The notes under the pieces are model-generated. The model was not told the DNA's origin and ran no database searches. It was given only the letters and a program-made list of their open reading frames with translations. A stretch of DNA of 64,000 bases, from the NCBI RefSeq assembly GCF_947623445.1, contig NC_135248.1:12781820-12845819 (forward strand). Reading direction: 5' to 3'. How positions within the stretch are numbered: position 1 is the first letter of the stretch; every line of letters starts with the position of its first letter. Of the stretch, positions 34,901 to 47,040 are shown one piece after another. A program made the translations under genes and the position numbers. This DNA is from Clavelina lepadiformis (taxonomy: Eukaryota > Chordata > Ascidiacea > Aplousobranchia > Clavelinidae).

Positions 34901-37157
34901 GACTCCCTAATCCAAACCGCTCTCACGTGCAACTTGGCACAGTCATGCGGAGCGGATATTATGTGGCCGACACAACCAACAGTCAACCAATTGGTTTTCA
35001 TTTGTCTTTATTTAATTTAGTATTTTAAGCGAGAGTTTGGTTATTTTTGAACTAAACAAAAAAAGCAAATGGTTGTTAAACTTTTATTAAACCAAAAAGT
35101 TGCTTTGAAAAAGCTCAGAAAGGTTGCTATGGAAACTATTATCGCATTTCGTATGAAAATCATGATGATACTTTGAAAAGATTTTCAGTGCTAAGTGAGT
35201 TGGCCGACAGACTAAGATACAACCTTCAGATTATAATCTTCAATCGCTTTGTTCATCTTCAGCACAGATAAATGAACTGGTAATGTGTAAGTGTATACAC
35301 CGCGGCTTATATGGCAAAAAGCACGCCGCGAGATAGTATTTGATTGACGTTGTTTAGACTGGCGGTATTTACCTGGAAAGCCCAGAATCTTATGTGAGAT
35401 ATCTTTGCAAACTCGTTGTAGCAGATATTCGCACAACCGACCACGTCTGTGCTGCATTTGAACGCCGACTGTTCATCACCATAAACTGTAAACAAAAGAG
35501 TTAGTACCGTTAGGTAATTACCGTATAGAATAGACCAACTGCCACCAGAGTGGTAATTATACAGCGCGAAAGACGGATCTTTCTATACAAGTAAACGTAT
35601 AATTATCTAGGCCAGAGGGTGAACCCCGCGAGGCAGACGATCTAATTCTTTGTTTCGTCACCACGGGCGATTATGACGTCAAAATATAGGACAACTTGCG
35701 AAAGACACCATTGTGAGGCAATAATCGAAAACCGATCACAATGGATATTTTTGGTTTTGTCACTGAACTGTAGATTATAAAAATGTAATGGAGGAAAAGC
35801 ACATAACGCACGTTAAGCAGCGTAATAAACAAGTTTACAGGTGATTTTACGTGTTGATATGGTCGTGCTATGATTAACAGGGTTGTGAAGTCAGTCGCTC
35901 CAGGATACTGAATAACACTTTAACGCATCAGAGAAGAATTTTTGTAACAAATAAACGTGCTTCATTGACCGTGTTTAAAAAAATAGCTGTGTCATGCGTC
36001 ACAAACCACCCCTTGAACTTTGTTACGTCATTAATGATGACGAAGTGATGATGAAATAGGTATATTAATTATGCTGGTAAAACGAAGCCTTCAAATCGTG
36101 TAACATCATAAAAGCCTTCTCCCTGGTAAGAGTGGCGTAACCCGAAAATTAGACTTTTTTTACTAAACACTGGAAAACAAGATCTCACAGATCTCTTAAG
36201 TTGACGAATTGTTCTCATTCATTGAAAAACACCCGGAAACCGACAACGGTGTTGTTTGTATTTCATTTTAACAGTTTATTCAAACCCGTTACACAATCGT
36301 GACGTCATTCGCGCTAAGTGGACAAAAAGTGGACAAAGTCCCCGACAACCCGAATCACTGTCCATTTCGGCCGACTTAAAATTCTGAACACATTGCGTAA
36401 GCCAGGAACAGGGTCTCGGTAAAATAAACGTGCCCTGTTCTCGATGGAAATTTCCCGACCATTCATTAAATTGCGGCTTCGTGTCCGCAATTAAACGGTT
36501 TTATCATACAATCAAAATTAGGTCTATTACGAGATAAAAGATATAAGAGCGTCAAAGCTCGCCACTTAAAATTCTAGACAATTATTTTTAAAGCCACGTG
36601 ACGCCATGGCGTGTAAACCAGTCATTAAAACTAACAAAGAAATTAATAAAATTTACACTATGTCATTATGACTTACCTGAACCGCCAATTGTAACAACCA
36701 CGATGAGACGAAAGACGAAAACGAGTATGTACCACAACTGGCCAAGGAAAGTACTGTACTTGGTAACCTGCAATCAATGCGGTAGTTAACTTATATTCAT
36801 CAGTTACGGTGACCGCTTTACACGTACTTCTGCCATTAACGAGTAAATATGATTTGTAATTAACATTGTTAAGAAGCCAAATCCTAAATTTGTGGCTGCA
36901 AGCCATAATGGATTAACCTGCTTCACTACTTCGCCAAAAAAATCATCTAAATACATGTCGTTAACAAAGCAGAAAATTATCCAGGCGAAATCTTGAAATC
37001 TACATGATCTTAACCAGTTAGCTGAACAAATTACTACTACCAATCGTAAGTTTAGGGATCAAATTAACTACTGTAATACAACGTGTGCTACGCCATTGCA
37101 TTTAGTTAATTGGGTTTATGTTACCTGTTCAGAGATTTTCTCCAGTAAATGCCACAT
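31946..37157 (-). CDS. Connexin (gap-junction channel subunit), minus-strand gene, ten exons
   Basis: Ten exons matching the plus-strand gene one for one: 37157-37125, 36767-36677, 35485-35373, 34866-34732, 34423-34319, 34246-34139, 33195-33007, 32896-32775, 32513-32359, 32070-31946; 391 residues. N-terminus MWHLLEKISEQ, TM1 (LWYILVFVFRLIVVV), and first loop [23 protein letters not shown] with C-x6-C-x3-C. TM2 begins LLAVATPTVFFHF; the cytoplasmic loop has [21 protein letters not shown]; then TM3. The second loop has an extra segment with two more cysteines (TCELDANGPWCES), then C-x11-C-x11-C and FVSRPYEKTV before TM4. The tail holds RPESVFYGP and SLAVPIRI and ends KSYN, so it lacks the valine PDZ end of its partner. 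A 5' UTR may extend into the GC-richer DNA upstream of 37157. Confidence 0.93.
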
Positions 37158-40100
37158 GGTGACTTTTGGTAAATCAGATTACCAAAGCTCAAAGACCTGT
37201 CGCGACTTCCTATCGCTAATAGACTCCTTACAATGTTTTACGTTACGCAGCTCGGTAATTCTTCTACGATCTTTTTGTATAGCGTCTTCAGAAACACAAG
37301 CGTTGTTTTTATGTCTGGCAAAATAAATAAAGTGCATATGTTGGATTCCTGTCTTTCAAGCCACAATACAAGAACGGTGAAACGTGACAAAACCATTTGT
37401 AAACATATCTGCCATTCCCTTACACTTTCACAAAATCCTAAAACACGGCCTATTGGGAATTTCAAATACTTTTCTTAAATCTCAGGCAACACTTTGTCCT
37501 TGCAAGTTTGTTTCGAAGCTCTAATATATTGACGTGTAACGTTGATCGACACTGAGAAGAAATCGCTTCATAAAAACAAATTGTTTCTGCTCAAACGTGC
37601 ACACACACAACAACCGCTTCTTCAAGCGAGCGAGTGATGAATGAAACGTTGCCCGCTTTCTGCGCGTCCTCGAGCGGGAAAATGCGTAATCTCCGCGATC
37701 TACTTTTTCGACTCCGCCGCTGATTAGTGTATTTTTTTTGCCCCGGCTTTGTTGCGTTTTTTTCTAAATAATTGAGTCGAACGTTTTCGCCGAAGGACGC
37801 ATTTCCACCTTCAACCATTTTCCTATCACCCGTGTTTCCTGAATGAGATCGTTCGTTTATTTTCTTTCAAAGATTTTCCCCATGAGTTCTGACGCTGTAC
37901 AAACATTAACAGGCGATACTGACACGTACAATATTGCTAATGTATTAGACATTTTCAATCCGGTTTCTAACTACAGTTGAGGTACAAACAAACCCTCTAA
38001 CACAGTGTTCAAATAGATTCTTTAAACCGCCGCATAACACGGCCGCTATCTCAATATCTTAAAACCTCTCCCTTAATTTTAAGCACCGAGTGTTTGACAT
38101 TGAACTTGAACTGACGTAAAACGGTCCACATCGTCTGCAGATAACCAACTTTATTTGTTTATCTTTGACCGAACATTGATTGTAATCTTCGTCCTGATGG
38201 ACCGTTTAAAATCTGGCGATAACAAATTTATTGTTCACCGTCTGAAAAATGAGATCTTTCTTTCTCGTTTTTTGTACAAAATTTGAAAGCAAGAATGAAG
38301 CCTACGCTGATTTTGACGAAGTGCTTTAAAACTTGAGTGCTACGTTTGGTGTCAGAGGCACTCAAACACCACATATAAGGTAACTAACACGCGTCTCATC
38401 TGCCACCTTGAGTGCCTGAAGAAGTGGTTTTTACTAAAAACTGAACTTTTTTCGCGTTTCAAACAAAGAGATACATGATCGTGTTATAAAACCTATAATC
38501 CGTAATCTCCCTCTTAACAAGCAAATCACTTCTAAACCAGTCAGCATGATGCCTTCTTTGTATTATTGCCTTGGGGCTAAAACTTAAAATTAGAAAAAAA
38601 ATACGTTACAGAATGCAATAACAAGTTTTAATTGAAAGGTAGACGTACGTCACCTTCATAAAGAACGCCGATTGGCTGAAAAACTAACACACCTTAGATC
38701 ATTACCAATCGCTGAAAACTAAAAAACAAAAACGTACGTGCCCAATTTTTGGTTTACCCTCAAAAGTACAAACACGTGTGTTTTTCGCTTTGTTCGAACT
38801 TTTTGTCAAACCAGAACAAATCGCAGTGTGTTTGACGTGACTTGAAGAGGCAAGCTGGTCATCTCATCACTCCAGGAAACCATCAAAGGTTCGAGAAACT
38901 CGGTGCCTTGATGAAGATTTATTCTACTCGGTTTCAAACAATTGAAAACGCACGGCAGGTTTTTATTCCTTTTGAGTTCAGAAGAGTTCGATGGAAACGA
39001 AGTTAAGGCACCGCAGGATTTTTCAACAAAGCGTTCAAGCGAGCGGTTCCATCGTCTTGGATAGTCATAAAGAAAGAAACAGGAAACAGGACCCGCTGTA
39101 ATTAACTAACACCATGACGCATTAACCTCATGGAAAGCTTTCCGTGGGGAATCAACCCGAGAGATGGTTTTCATGAAAAAAGGCGAAAATTCGAACAACG
39201 AACAAATAACCAACAGGGTAACACTCGGAAATCTGACACCTCACGCACGGATAGAAACGAGAACTCAGTGCGTAATTAGCTGCGGATTTAGAGCTTTAAG
39301 CCAACGCACATGTGCTATGTTATGTCGCGTTAATTCTGTACGGCTTGAGACCCGCTTTTTGGAAGGCAATCACACGCATAAGTTACAACTTACGTTCTCG
39401 GAGGTAAATGCGGTCGATTTTGTGCGATGCTTAACGCCGAGAAGAAACGTTTGAATTCAAAAATATAGAAAGTATCATGGCACCAACGTTCTTGCAGTTT
39501 AATCGATCCAATGCCTGTCTATGAAATCAATCGTTTAACTGTCGCAGTGTCTTTCACTTTCTTTCCTTGAAAGGTCTTACGCGGAAAAGTTTGCGAAAAC
39601 TTGTTATCAGCACAATCCTACTGTATTGCACACTCCAAATTAACACAGTCCTCCTATTTCGTTATCTTATCGCTGTTTAATATCCGACGTATTAAGAAAG
39701 CAAGAGATAAAATTTGCTATCTAATCTAACCAACAACACCAACTCAGTCAAAATTTCATGCCGCTTTGCAGCAGAAAAGCATTTGCTTTTAAACTCGACG
39801 TAGAACACGGGAAGATATGAACTACATTACTGCACCACACTTCTGTTTGGATGTTAGCCATTAATACAGCTCGCTCACAATCCGTTGGTTTTATAGAACC
39901 TTGTGCATTTATTTTCTCCTTAATTTTCAGCTTATTAAATATGTTTATGCTGATTGCGTTATCACGAGTTCGCGTGAACGGAATCGAAAAAACCGTCACA
40001 CACAGCCTTTTACGCCAAACAAAAACACATTTCCACCCATCGTTTCCACGTGTTAAAAGCTGTAATCCCGCGTGCAGACGACTTGATTACCAAGCAAGCT

Positions 40101-43100
40101 TTCTGTACATATGTACGTAAACAATAAACATACAAGATCGTACGTATAGAACAACACAGCGGCAAGCATAAACAAACCAGTACGTAAACTGCTATCTAAT
40201 GTGTATTTAAGACTTAACCCGATAACAACTGGTTTAGGTAACAAAAAGTTACTAATTAGTAACAGGGAGAGCTATTTTGGGTCCAGCTGCTCGTCCCAAA
40301 ATGGTTCCAGACCGGATATTACGCCCCACCTCCGTCTGTGTTAAAGTTCGCAACTTTTCTAAATTCGCTATTGACACAAACGCCTTTGACCTAGCTTTAA
40401 GGGCAAATAAGTGAGTGATAATATAAATATTTTGAAGCTAGCAGAAGTAGAATGACAGCTTAAGCTAAGATTGCTGGGGACAGTTTGCTTGTTTTCAAAA
40501 AACAACCTGAAAATGTTTTTACGGCTGGGATGTTTCCCGTCCAAAACAAAACTTTAGTACTTGCTGCTAACTTGTACATCTCCGAAATCTCAAGTGGCAG
40601 AACAGGAAACGCAAAATTGCTTGGACCTTAATCTGAAAATACAACATTTTTGCATATGCGATAGGCTTCAAAAAACTTTTAGGCTAAAAATAACTACCGA
40701 GAAGCGAACTCAAGTAATTGCCTGTCCTAACCGGTTGTCAAAATGTTTAAAATACGCGATTGCTATTTTCTAAGCACTGTAACCTTGCTTCAGGTACCAA
40801 GACTGTCGAAATTGGGCGTTAAAAATTTCAAAATTTATCACCAGATGTTTGTAGTGGCCTGCATTCAGATTATGCCAAACTGCAAACGGTGTTAATATAT
40901 ATCAAGCAAATTTCCAGGGTTTTAAACCTATCTACTATCAAACCTTTAATGCAGTTGTCAAGAGCAAACGCCTACTGCCAATGGCAGTAGATGAATCCAC
41001 ATTGTTCAAAATGAAAATTCTTAGTACGCCCGAGGCCAAGTAAGTCGCTAGAGCTAGTTAGAGTCAAAACAAAAGGGTGTATTATGTGACTGCAAATGTC
41101 ATAAAACTAATCCAAGATGTCAAACACTACGTACAATTTATCTAGAGGCTAGCTCAATGAACATAATTGTAGTGACATAATTCCAACGAGCTTTGTTAAA
41201 TCGGTCTTGGGATTTCGGCCAGTTTTAACGGATAAGCAAATTGAAACGCGCCGCGGCGGCTTTAGATTAAAGTAGAGCAGACCAGCAACTAAATTGTTTA
41301 ATTTGTGATCAAATTGGCACTCTATTGTTAACTGCATCCCGCTGTTTCGCCCGTTTGCCAGAACTAGGTCAAATATCATTTGGCGGCTGTTTTGAAGCCT
41401 GGACCGTACAACGAGCGATTGGAAATCTTTAAGTTTAAAACTTTAAAGGAGATTTGCAATTACCGGTACTAAACTTTTGTTGATTTGCTGCAAAAGCGAA
41501 AGCAGTCTACAAGCGAATTACTTAATTTTTCTTTGTAGGAACCACTTTATAAGACACTATAAAGACCGTCTTCCCTAATAAAGCTTATAAGAAACTTTTG
41601 CACGTATAAATTACGAAATCTTTTTCATTTGTGACTTGTAAGTTTTTTTTCTGTTGCACCACTTTTAAATGGTTATGGCAACACTGTAGTTAATAAGTTG
41701 AAACCTTGCGTATTCTGAACCCTCGGGGCTTGACTGCTTTTTTCCCGTTCATCGATAGCTTGTGAGCATATTTCTTGTTTTGATTTGCTACAAACACGAA
41801 GTTAGCTGTATACTTTTCGCTCGCCACAGTCAATGGCGAAAAATAAACAATACGATACGAATTGCGTCATGCTTGCGTTTTGTCAAAAACCTTGCTGCAG
41901 GCCTTTTTTAATGGCTGTCCTTTTAACCTACAACATTGACTCTGAAAAACGGCGCAGTTTAACTCTTTCTCAAAAAGACTTTAATTTGAAACAAGTCTAT
42001 GACTTAATGAGTTAAGAAAATCCGTAAGGAACATTCGTTATGATCCCGACCGGAAATTACGGCAGTTATGCAGTTTTTGACGAGAAATCGTGTGGACATA
42101 GAGGCAAATTTTGGTGTAGTGGGGTGCACTGAAACCTAAATTGTTTGTTTATTTATTATAAATCGGCGTAAAGATAAAAAAGTTCGGCTTGCACGTTGAT
42201 GAATCTCGTGCGTGCAGTAGTCACCCTTACCACTATGGATAATGACCATTGTTCCCGAACTTAAGAAACAAACAACCAAAGTTACTAAGCCTAGGCTAGA
42301 ATAGTCAATTAACCCCAAGTTTCTTCCCGAAACTAGTGTCAACAAACCCACAGGGCACATTTACATACAAAAGCAAACCTTGCTTGGCCTAATAGTTACA
42401 ACGTTAATGCCTTTCCTGTTTTCTGCTAGCATTTAAAACCAGTCACCAGCAGCATACCGTCTAATGTCTATCTGTCTTCATTGTCAGTCCCATGCTACGG
42501 CGCCAAGCACAAACCTGACATTTTCAAGGCATTGTGCTTGCTTAGTGATGTCACAATTCATTCATGGATATATTCTATTTCGCAATAGAAGTATAAAACC
42601 ACCCGGACTTTTGTTTCGGAATGAGTTACTGTACTGTACACTTCTACAGCATTGTTACAACAAGTGAAAGAATGTTTTGGTCTTTCCTTATTATTTAAGA
42701 TGTTTCCCATCAATAAAGTCACGTTATTGCGGTGATAGAGATCACACTTCATCGGCGATCGGTTTTAGACTTTAGAGGCATGTTTTCATCTATTTCTAAT
42801 GGTTGACTACTTGCGTACATTATCACCACTAGAGAGCGCAAGATCCAACTTCCGCCACAGGTGTAACAGGAGGCCCATTTCACTGATTTGACTTCGTGAC
42901 TCAAATGTCGTTATTGCTGAATATCGGCATATTGGTGAAGTACATTACATTACTAGTTTTGTAAAAGGCCACATGTATCTTTGCCTGTTGATCGCGGTTT
43001 TTACCTTAGTTTGTATCTTTGATGTTTTCTTATTTGCTTCAGACACCAGTTGCGTCACACACACTTTTAATCTTAACTAATCGCAGTTGTTATATCAAAA

Positions 43101-44090
43101 TCCAGTAGGTTGCTCCCTCTCCTGCGTAGTGAATATTGTTTTTTTTTAACATAACAACAGGAAGTGACACCAAAACAAGAGTATAGTCACCAGAATACTC
43201 CGGTAGAATTCATAAAAATCGAGAAAAATAGGTCGTCAAGTACACTTGCTCTCAGATGTTACCAAGGACCAATTTGCTTAACTTTTTTTAATAGCCTGCA
43301 GACATCACTTTAATCAAACTACTGTGTGCCAGGAAGTGCACAAGGTATCGTACATACACTTCACTACAGCAACCGATGTTTTAAACAGTTTCGTTGCTTG
43401 TCACCAGGACCACCTTAAAGGGAGTTCGGTCACTCTGATGGAGTTATGGTTTTGGTGGGTTTTTCCGATTCTTTTGCGAAATTTACATCCTACTTAAAAC
43501 AAGGGTTTAATTTCGATAATAAATCAAAATCAGCTAACTTTACTAAGCTAGCTAACAAGAGTGACCACACAACAAATTATGCCCATAGATGCAATACTGT
43601 TATTATTTATTACCTTGTCTTCCACCATCCAAACAAACAGGTCGTTTTTATCTTGTGTGTGGTGCTCTACAAACGCAAGCGCACTGCCAATCATCAAGCT
43701 TGACTTTGATTTAATGTTTGATTGTGTATTTATTTATTTATTATTTATTTATCTTTCCTCAATTTATGCAGCATTACCGTAACGCGCGTTTTTGCTCTGA
43801 GGCCTCGTCACATTTTTCTGCCTAAGTTGTAGTGTATTATCGTTGCTGCTATTACGCTTGCGACCATCTGCGTCAGCGCAATGTTTCCTCATCCACAATT
43901 ATGGCAAAAAATTAAAATATAAATGACGTAAAACTTAACAAATAGACACACAACAGGAACGCATGACCACAATTCTAAAAGAGCTTCTGACAGTGTACAT
44001 CAGTCATTTGCAGCGTTTACAAACTTTACTGGTGAAACGGAAATTTAAAAAATGTTTGTTTTGATGACAACCAAAGCATCTTACAAGATG
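37158..44090. other. Intergenic, about 6.9 kb without a recognised gene
   Basis: No exon chain or protein similarity was found on either strand. The left end is the upstream region of the minus-strand connexin. A diverged copy of the foldback-family sequence lies at about 41640-41860, and a TTTA-rich simple repeat lies near 43724-43752. Frames at 37591-37818 and 39164-39454 are open but resemble nothing I know. Confidence 0.45.
41640..41860. repeat. Diverged copy of dispersed repeat (also at about 14200-14370)
   Basis: Shared blocks in the same order include GTTG(TA)GCACCACT, GTGAGC(G/A)TATTTCTTGTTT and TTTTCGCTC, followed by AAAAATAAACAA(C/T)ACG. The matching sequence near 14.2-14.4 kb lies in the core and right half of the foldback element. 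Element ends around this copy were not found. Confidence 0.5.
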
Positions 44091-44956
44091 CTATAGAAGT
44101 TTAAACTTCTTCAACTTTCTGTAAAGTACGAATAAAAGATAAGCGCAGGAAATGAACAAGAGCCAATCAGTACTTTCTTCATATTTTACAGGCAAAGGGC
44201 CAACGTAATCTTGCTCAGTGATTCCATAAACATTTCTAGTTATGCAATTCTTTTCATTTTCACATATGTCAGCATTTCCTGCGTTGAGCTCCATAAACAA
44301 TCCTAAAAATTTTACGAGACTATCCATGTCCACAACCGAATCATTGTATCTTCCGATTGCCCTTACACCATTGAAGATGATGAGATTAGGAACGGCGATT
44401 GTGCCATACCTACAATTAATTCAAAATACCATGAAGTTAAATAGTGTTTTGGAGAATGTGAGCAGCTTAAAATTTACAATGACCTGTTACTCACTCAAAC
44501 CATAATGGCAAGCATTTACAAAATGAGTACATATTTTTAAACGTATAAGAACTGTATTATTTTTATAACTCATGGAACTTACTTTAATTGGCTTGAAGCG
44601 AAGATGTTGAATTGTGATTTAACCTCAATAGCTATAAATGGTACCCCAGTAAAAGTACGGCTCAACGCATTGAAATAAGGTGCCATTTGCATTGAAAGCG
44701 GGCACCAAAAGGCATAAAATAAAACAACAGCACACATGCCGGATGAATGCGTGTCTAAATGAGCAAGTAGCTGCGTGGAATTGAACAATAGTACTTCTGA
44801 AAACGTGCTTCGGTCATATGTCATGTTATGACAGAGCAACTTGTCGTCTGTTGAATTTATTGGAGCATTGCTATGGATGTTATTGGCCAAATCAGCAGAA
44901 CACAATTTATTTCCGTAATATTCTAACTCAACTGGGCAAATGTTAGAGGAATTCAT
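44091..44956 (-). CDS. TXNDC15: TXNDC15-type thioredoxin-like membrane protein (5' end unresolved)
   Basis: Two exons, 44956-44583 and 44409-44091, join in phase to give 230 residues. They match the C-terminal part of human TXNDC15, a single-pass endoplasmic-reticulum or ciliary membrane protein needed for transition-zone function. The thioredoxin-like fold shows VVLFYAFWCPLSMQMAPYF, FNALSRTF, then YGTIAVPNLIIFNG with the cis-proline. As in human TXNDC15, the active site has a single cysteine (WCPLS) instead of CxxC, so redox activity is doubtful. The segment VGPLPVKYEESTDWLL leads into the C-terminal transmembrane helix (LLFISCAYLLFVLY) and a short basic tail RKLKKFKLL. The ATG at 44956 directly follows an acceptor-like TTTATCCAG and no signal peptide is seen, so at least one 5' exon is probably missing from this model. 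Confidence 0.87.
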
Positions 44957-45353
44957 CTGGATAAAGATACGAAACAATATAAGTTTTTATTCAAATGTTG
45001 ATAAAATTATAGTACGTCAATTTAATAAATGTAACGTTTCCGATAAATTAAATTTCTTTTCCATTTATTTTTAAATAATCTTTAAATAAGCTCAAGTTTG
45101 GGATATACTTCATTAAGGTGAGGTTTGGGGTAATGGAGACCTATTCGAGCAATTACTGGGAAGCTAAGTTTATAAAAAGTCTTCACCATGGTAGAAAAGA
45201 ATCTATTGCACAATCGTACAAAAATTATAATTATGTGACAAATAGGTGGCAGGGTACTTGCATGCAAATGGCCTTCATGGTTGTGCTTCTATCATATAGA
45301 CACAACACAAACCTATGAATGCGTTACACTAATCATTTATTGTGAACAGCAGG

Positions 45354-45821
45354 CATAGATGGGCAGTACAGTATTTTTTCAGTATCGATACCGGTAACGT
45401 CGGTACTTTTTTTCAAAAGTACCTTGAATTATCTTTTTCAAGAAATTTTAATCGGTTCCGGTACTCGGTACTTTTCACGTGATAATTTCAAACTTTTAAC
45501 AAGTATGTTTTCAAAAATACATGTTAATTAATCCTTAATACTAATTTTACCATCTGTTGATCTTTTTTAATTTAGGAATGTCAAGTAAAATTGCAAGCAA
45601 TAAACATCACATATGTTTTGACCTGGAGTAACCTTTACCGGGAGCATAATTGCAACAAACATTGCATTTGCAGCAGCATCTTTTGCACAAAAAGTACCAG
45701 TAACGTCAAAATACCGAACTACTTTTTTTAAATAGTACCGAATACCGGAATTGTTGGTACATTTTTTACCAAGTATCGGTACCGTTACCGATGGTACTTT
45801 AGTACGGACTGCCCACCTCTG
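45354..45821. mobile_element. Miniature inverted-repeat element, hAT-like (468 bp)
   Basis: The left end CATAGATGGGCAGTAC and the complement of the right end CAGAGGTGGGCAGTCCGTAC form imperfect terminal inverted repeats. Inside are many GGTACCG/CGGTACC-like words on both strands. The candidate 8-bp duplications ACAGCAGG (45346-45353) and ATAGCATG (45822-45829) agree at six of eight bases. There is no coding capacity. The diverged ends and duplication suggest it is older than the 17.3-kb element. Confidence 0.7.
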
Positions 45822-46889
45822 ATAGCATGCACAGGTTCCATGCAAGCCATCCATTCTTTCATCAACTCTTAAAGCTATTTGCTTAAAATTGGAATATTCA
45901 ATTATCAGTATTACCACAAATCACAGTATTCGATTTTGTTTCAAACTTGCATTCTCAAACAAATGTACTGTTCGTTAAAAATATTTTACAAAAAATGTCT
46001 ACAGTGGCCCAATTAAGCAAACGTTTCAGTGTGGACGGAACATATTAAAGACTCTTGTTGTATCAGGTCCATATTTCACAAATGTACGTGAAACTGGCCA
46101 AGGTGCATGCTGAAATTTATCATACTTGTACCAATTGACAATATACAAACAAGGCAAATTTATCTGCTTCAACACCAATTTCCGTTAAAATATTAGTGAA
46201 AACACAGGAAAAAAGATAGCACACCAAGATTTGAGCCTATGCACAATTTACACACTTAGATTTATAAGTAACTTTTAAGTTTGGGGTAATTCAAAATCCT
46301 TGTTATTTGATTAAATTTACAACCAAACCAGTTAAAAAAGAGTTACTGGTAACCGCCCAGCAAATTATTTTTAAGGGTGCCATTACGCGTAACCACAATA
46401 CTGTGGTTATCACCTTCCAGTCTGGCAAAAGCTGCAGCATAAGGCATCCTAAACATGCTTCAAACTCATAATATTATTCAGTTACAGGCTCAACTGGAAA
46501 GTATGCTAGTTTTCAACAGGCACTCAGGCGTGCAAAGACGTAAATTTAGACATGAATCATGATGGCATGCACTAAAGCCATAATTCGGCTGCCTTTTACC
46601 ACAGCCGCAACAGGTATGTAGGCCTAGCTATTTATTATTTCGACTGCAGAGTGCAGAGTGCAGACTGATGCATCAACTCCTCCTCTCTTTCACAAGATCA
46701 GCAGGTGCACGACTTAGGAAAGTTGCAACTTTGGTTGGTTGCCAAACGTTGTTAACGTTCTGACGTACAAAATGGGGACAAAAGTCATTGTCATACAAAT
46801 CAGGGGATTACCAGAAAAGAAAACTAGAGTACGCATAGACAACGGATTAATGTAAAGTTTTGGTTGCTGTCTAAATATTTTGTGCATGT

Positions 46890-47040
46890 TTGTTCAACTT
46901 TTGTCGGCTCGTCGTCTGTGTTCGATACCCAGAGGAGCAAAACCTTTGTAATGCTCTTGGGTAAGGCATTAACGATACTTGCTCCGTTTCATTGGATCCT
47001 GGTAGACAGAACTAAATTCCAGCAATACTAAATAAAACAA
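46890..47040 (+). repeat. SINE-like fragment
   Basis: GTGTTCGATACCC near 46919 resembles a tRNA-type internal promoter B box (GTTCGAxxCC). About 30 bp later comes TGCTCTTGGGTAAGGCATTAAC and TTGCTCC, a body motif I know from several animal SINEs. No clear A box or poly-A tail is seen, so the copy is probably truncated or decayed. Confidence 0.4.

Noticed and set aside
37591-37818. Minus-strand 75-codon basic frame upstream of the connexin
   Set aside because: No similarity and no splice link to the connexin; it may lie in 5' untranslated or promoter sequence.
39164-39454. Plus-strand 96-codon frame
   Set aside because: Composition is not protein-like, there is no motif or neighbouring exon, and it resembles nothing I know.
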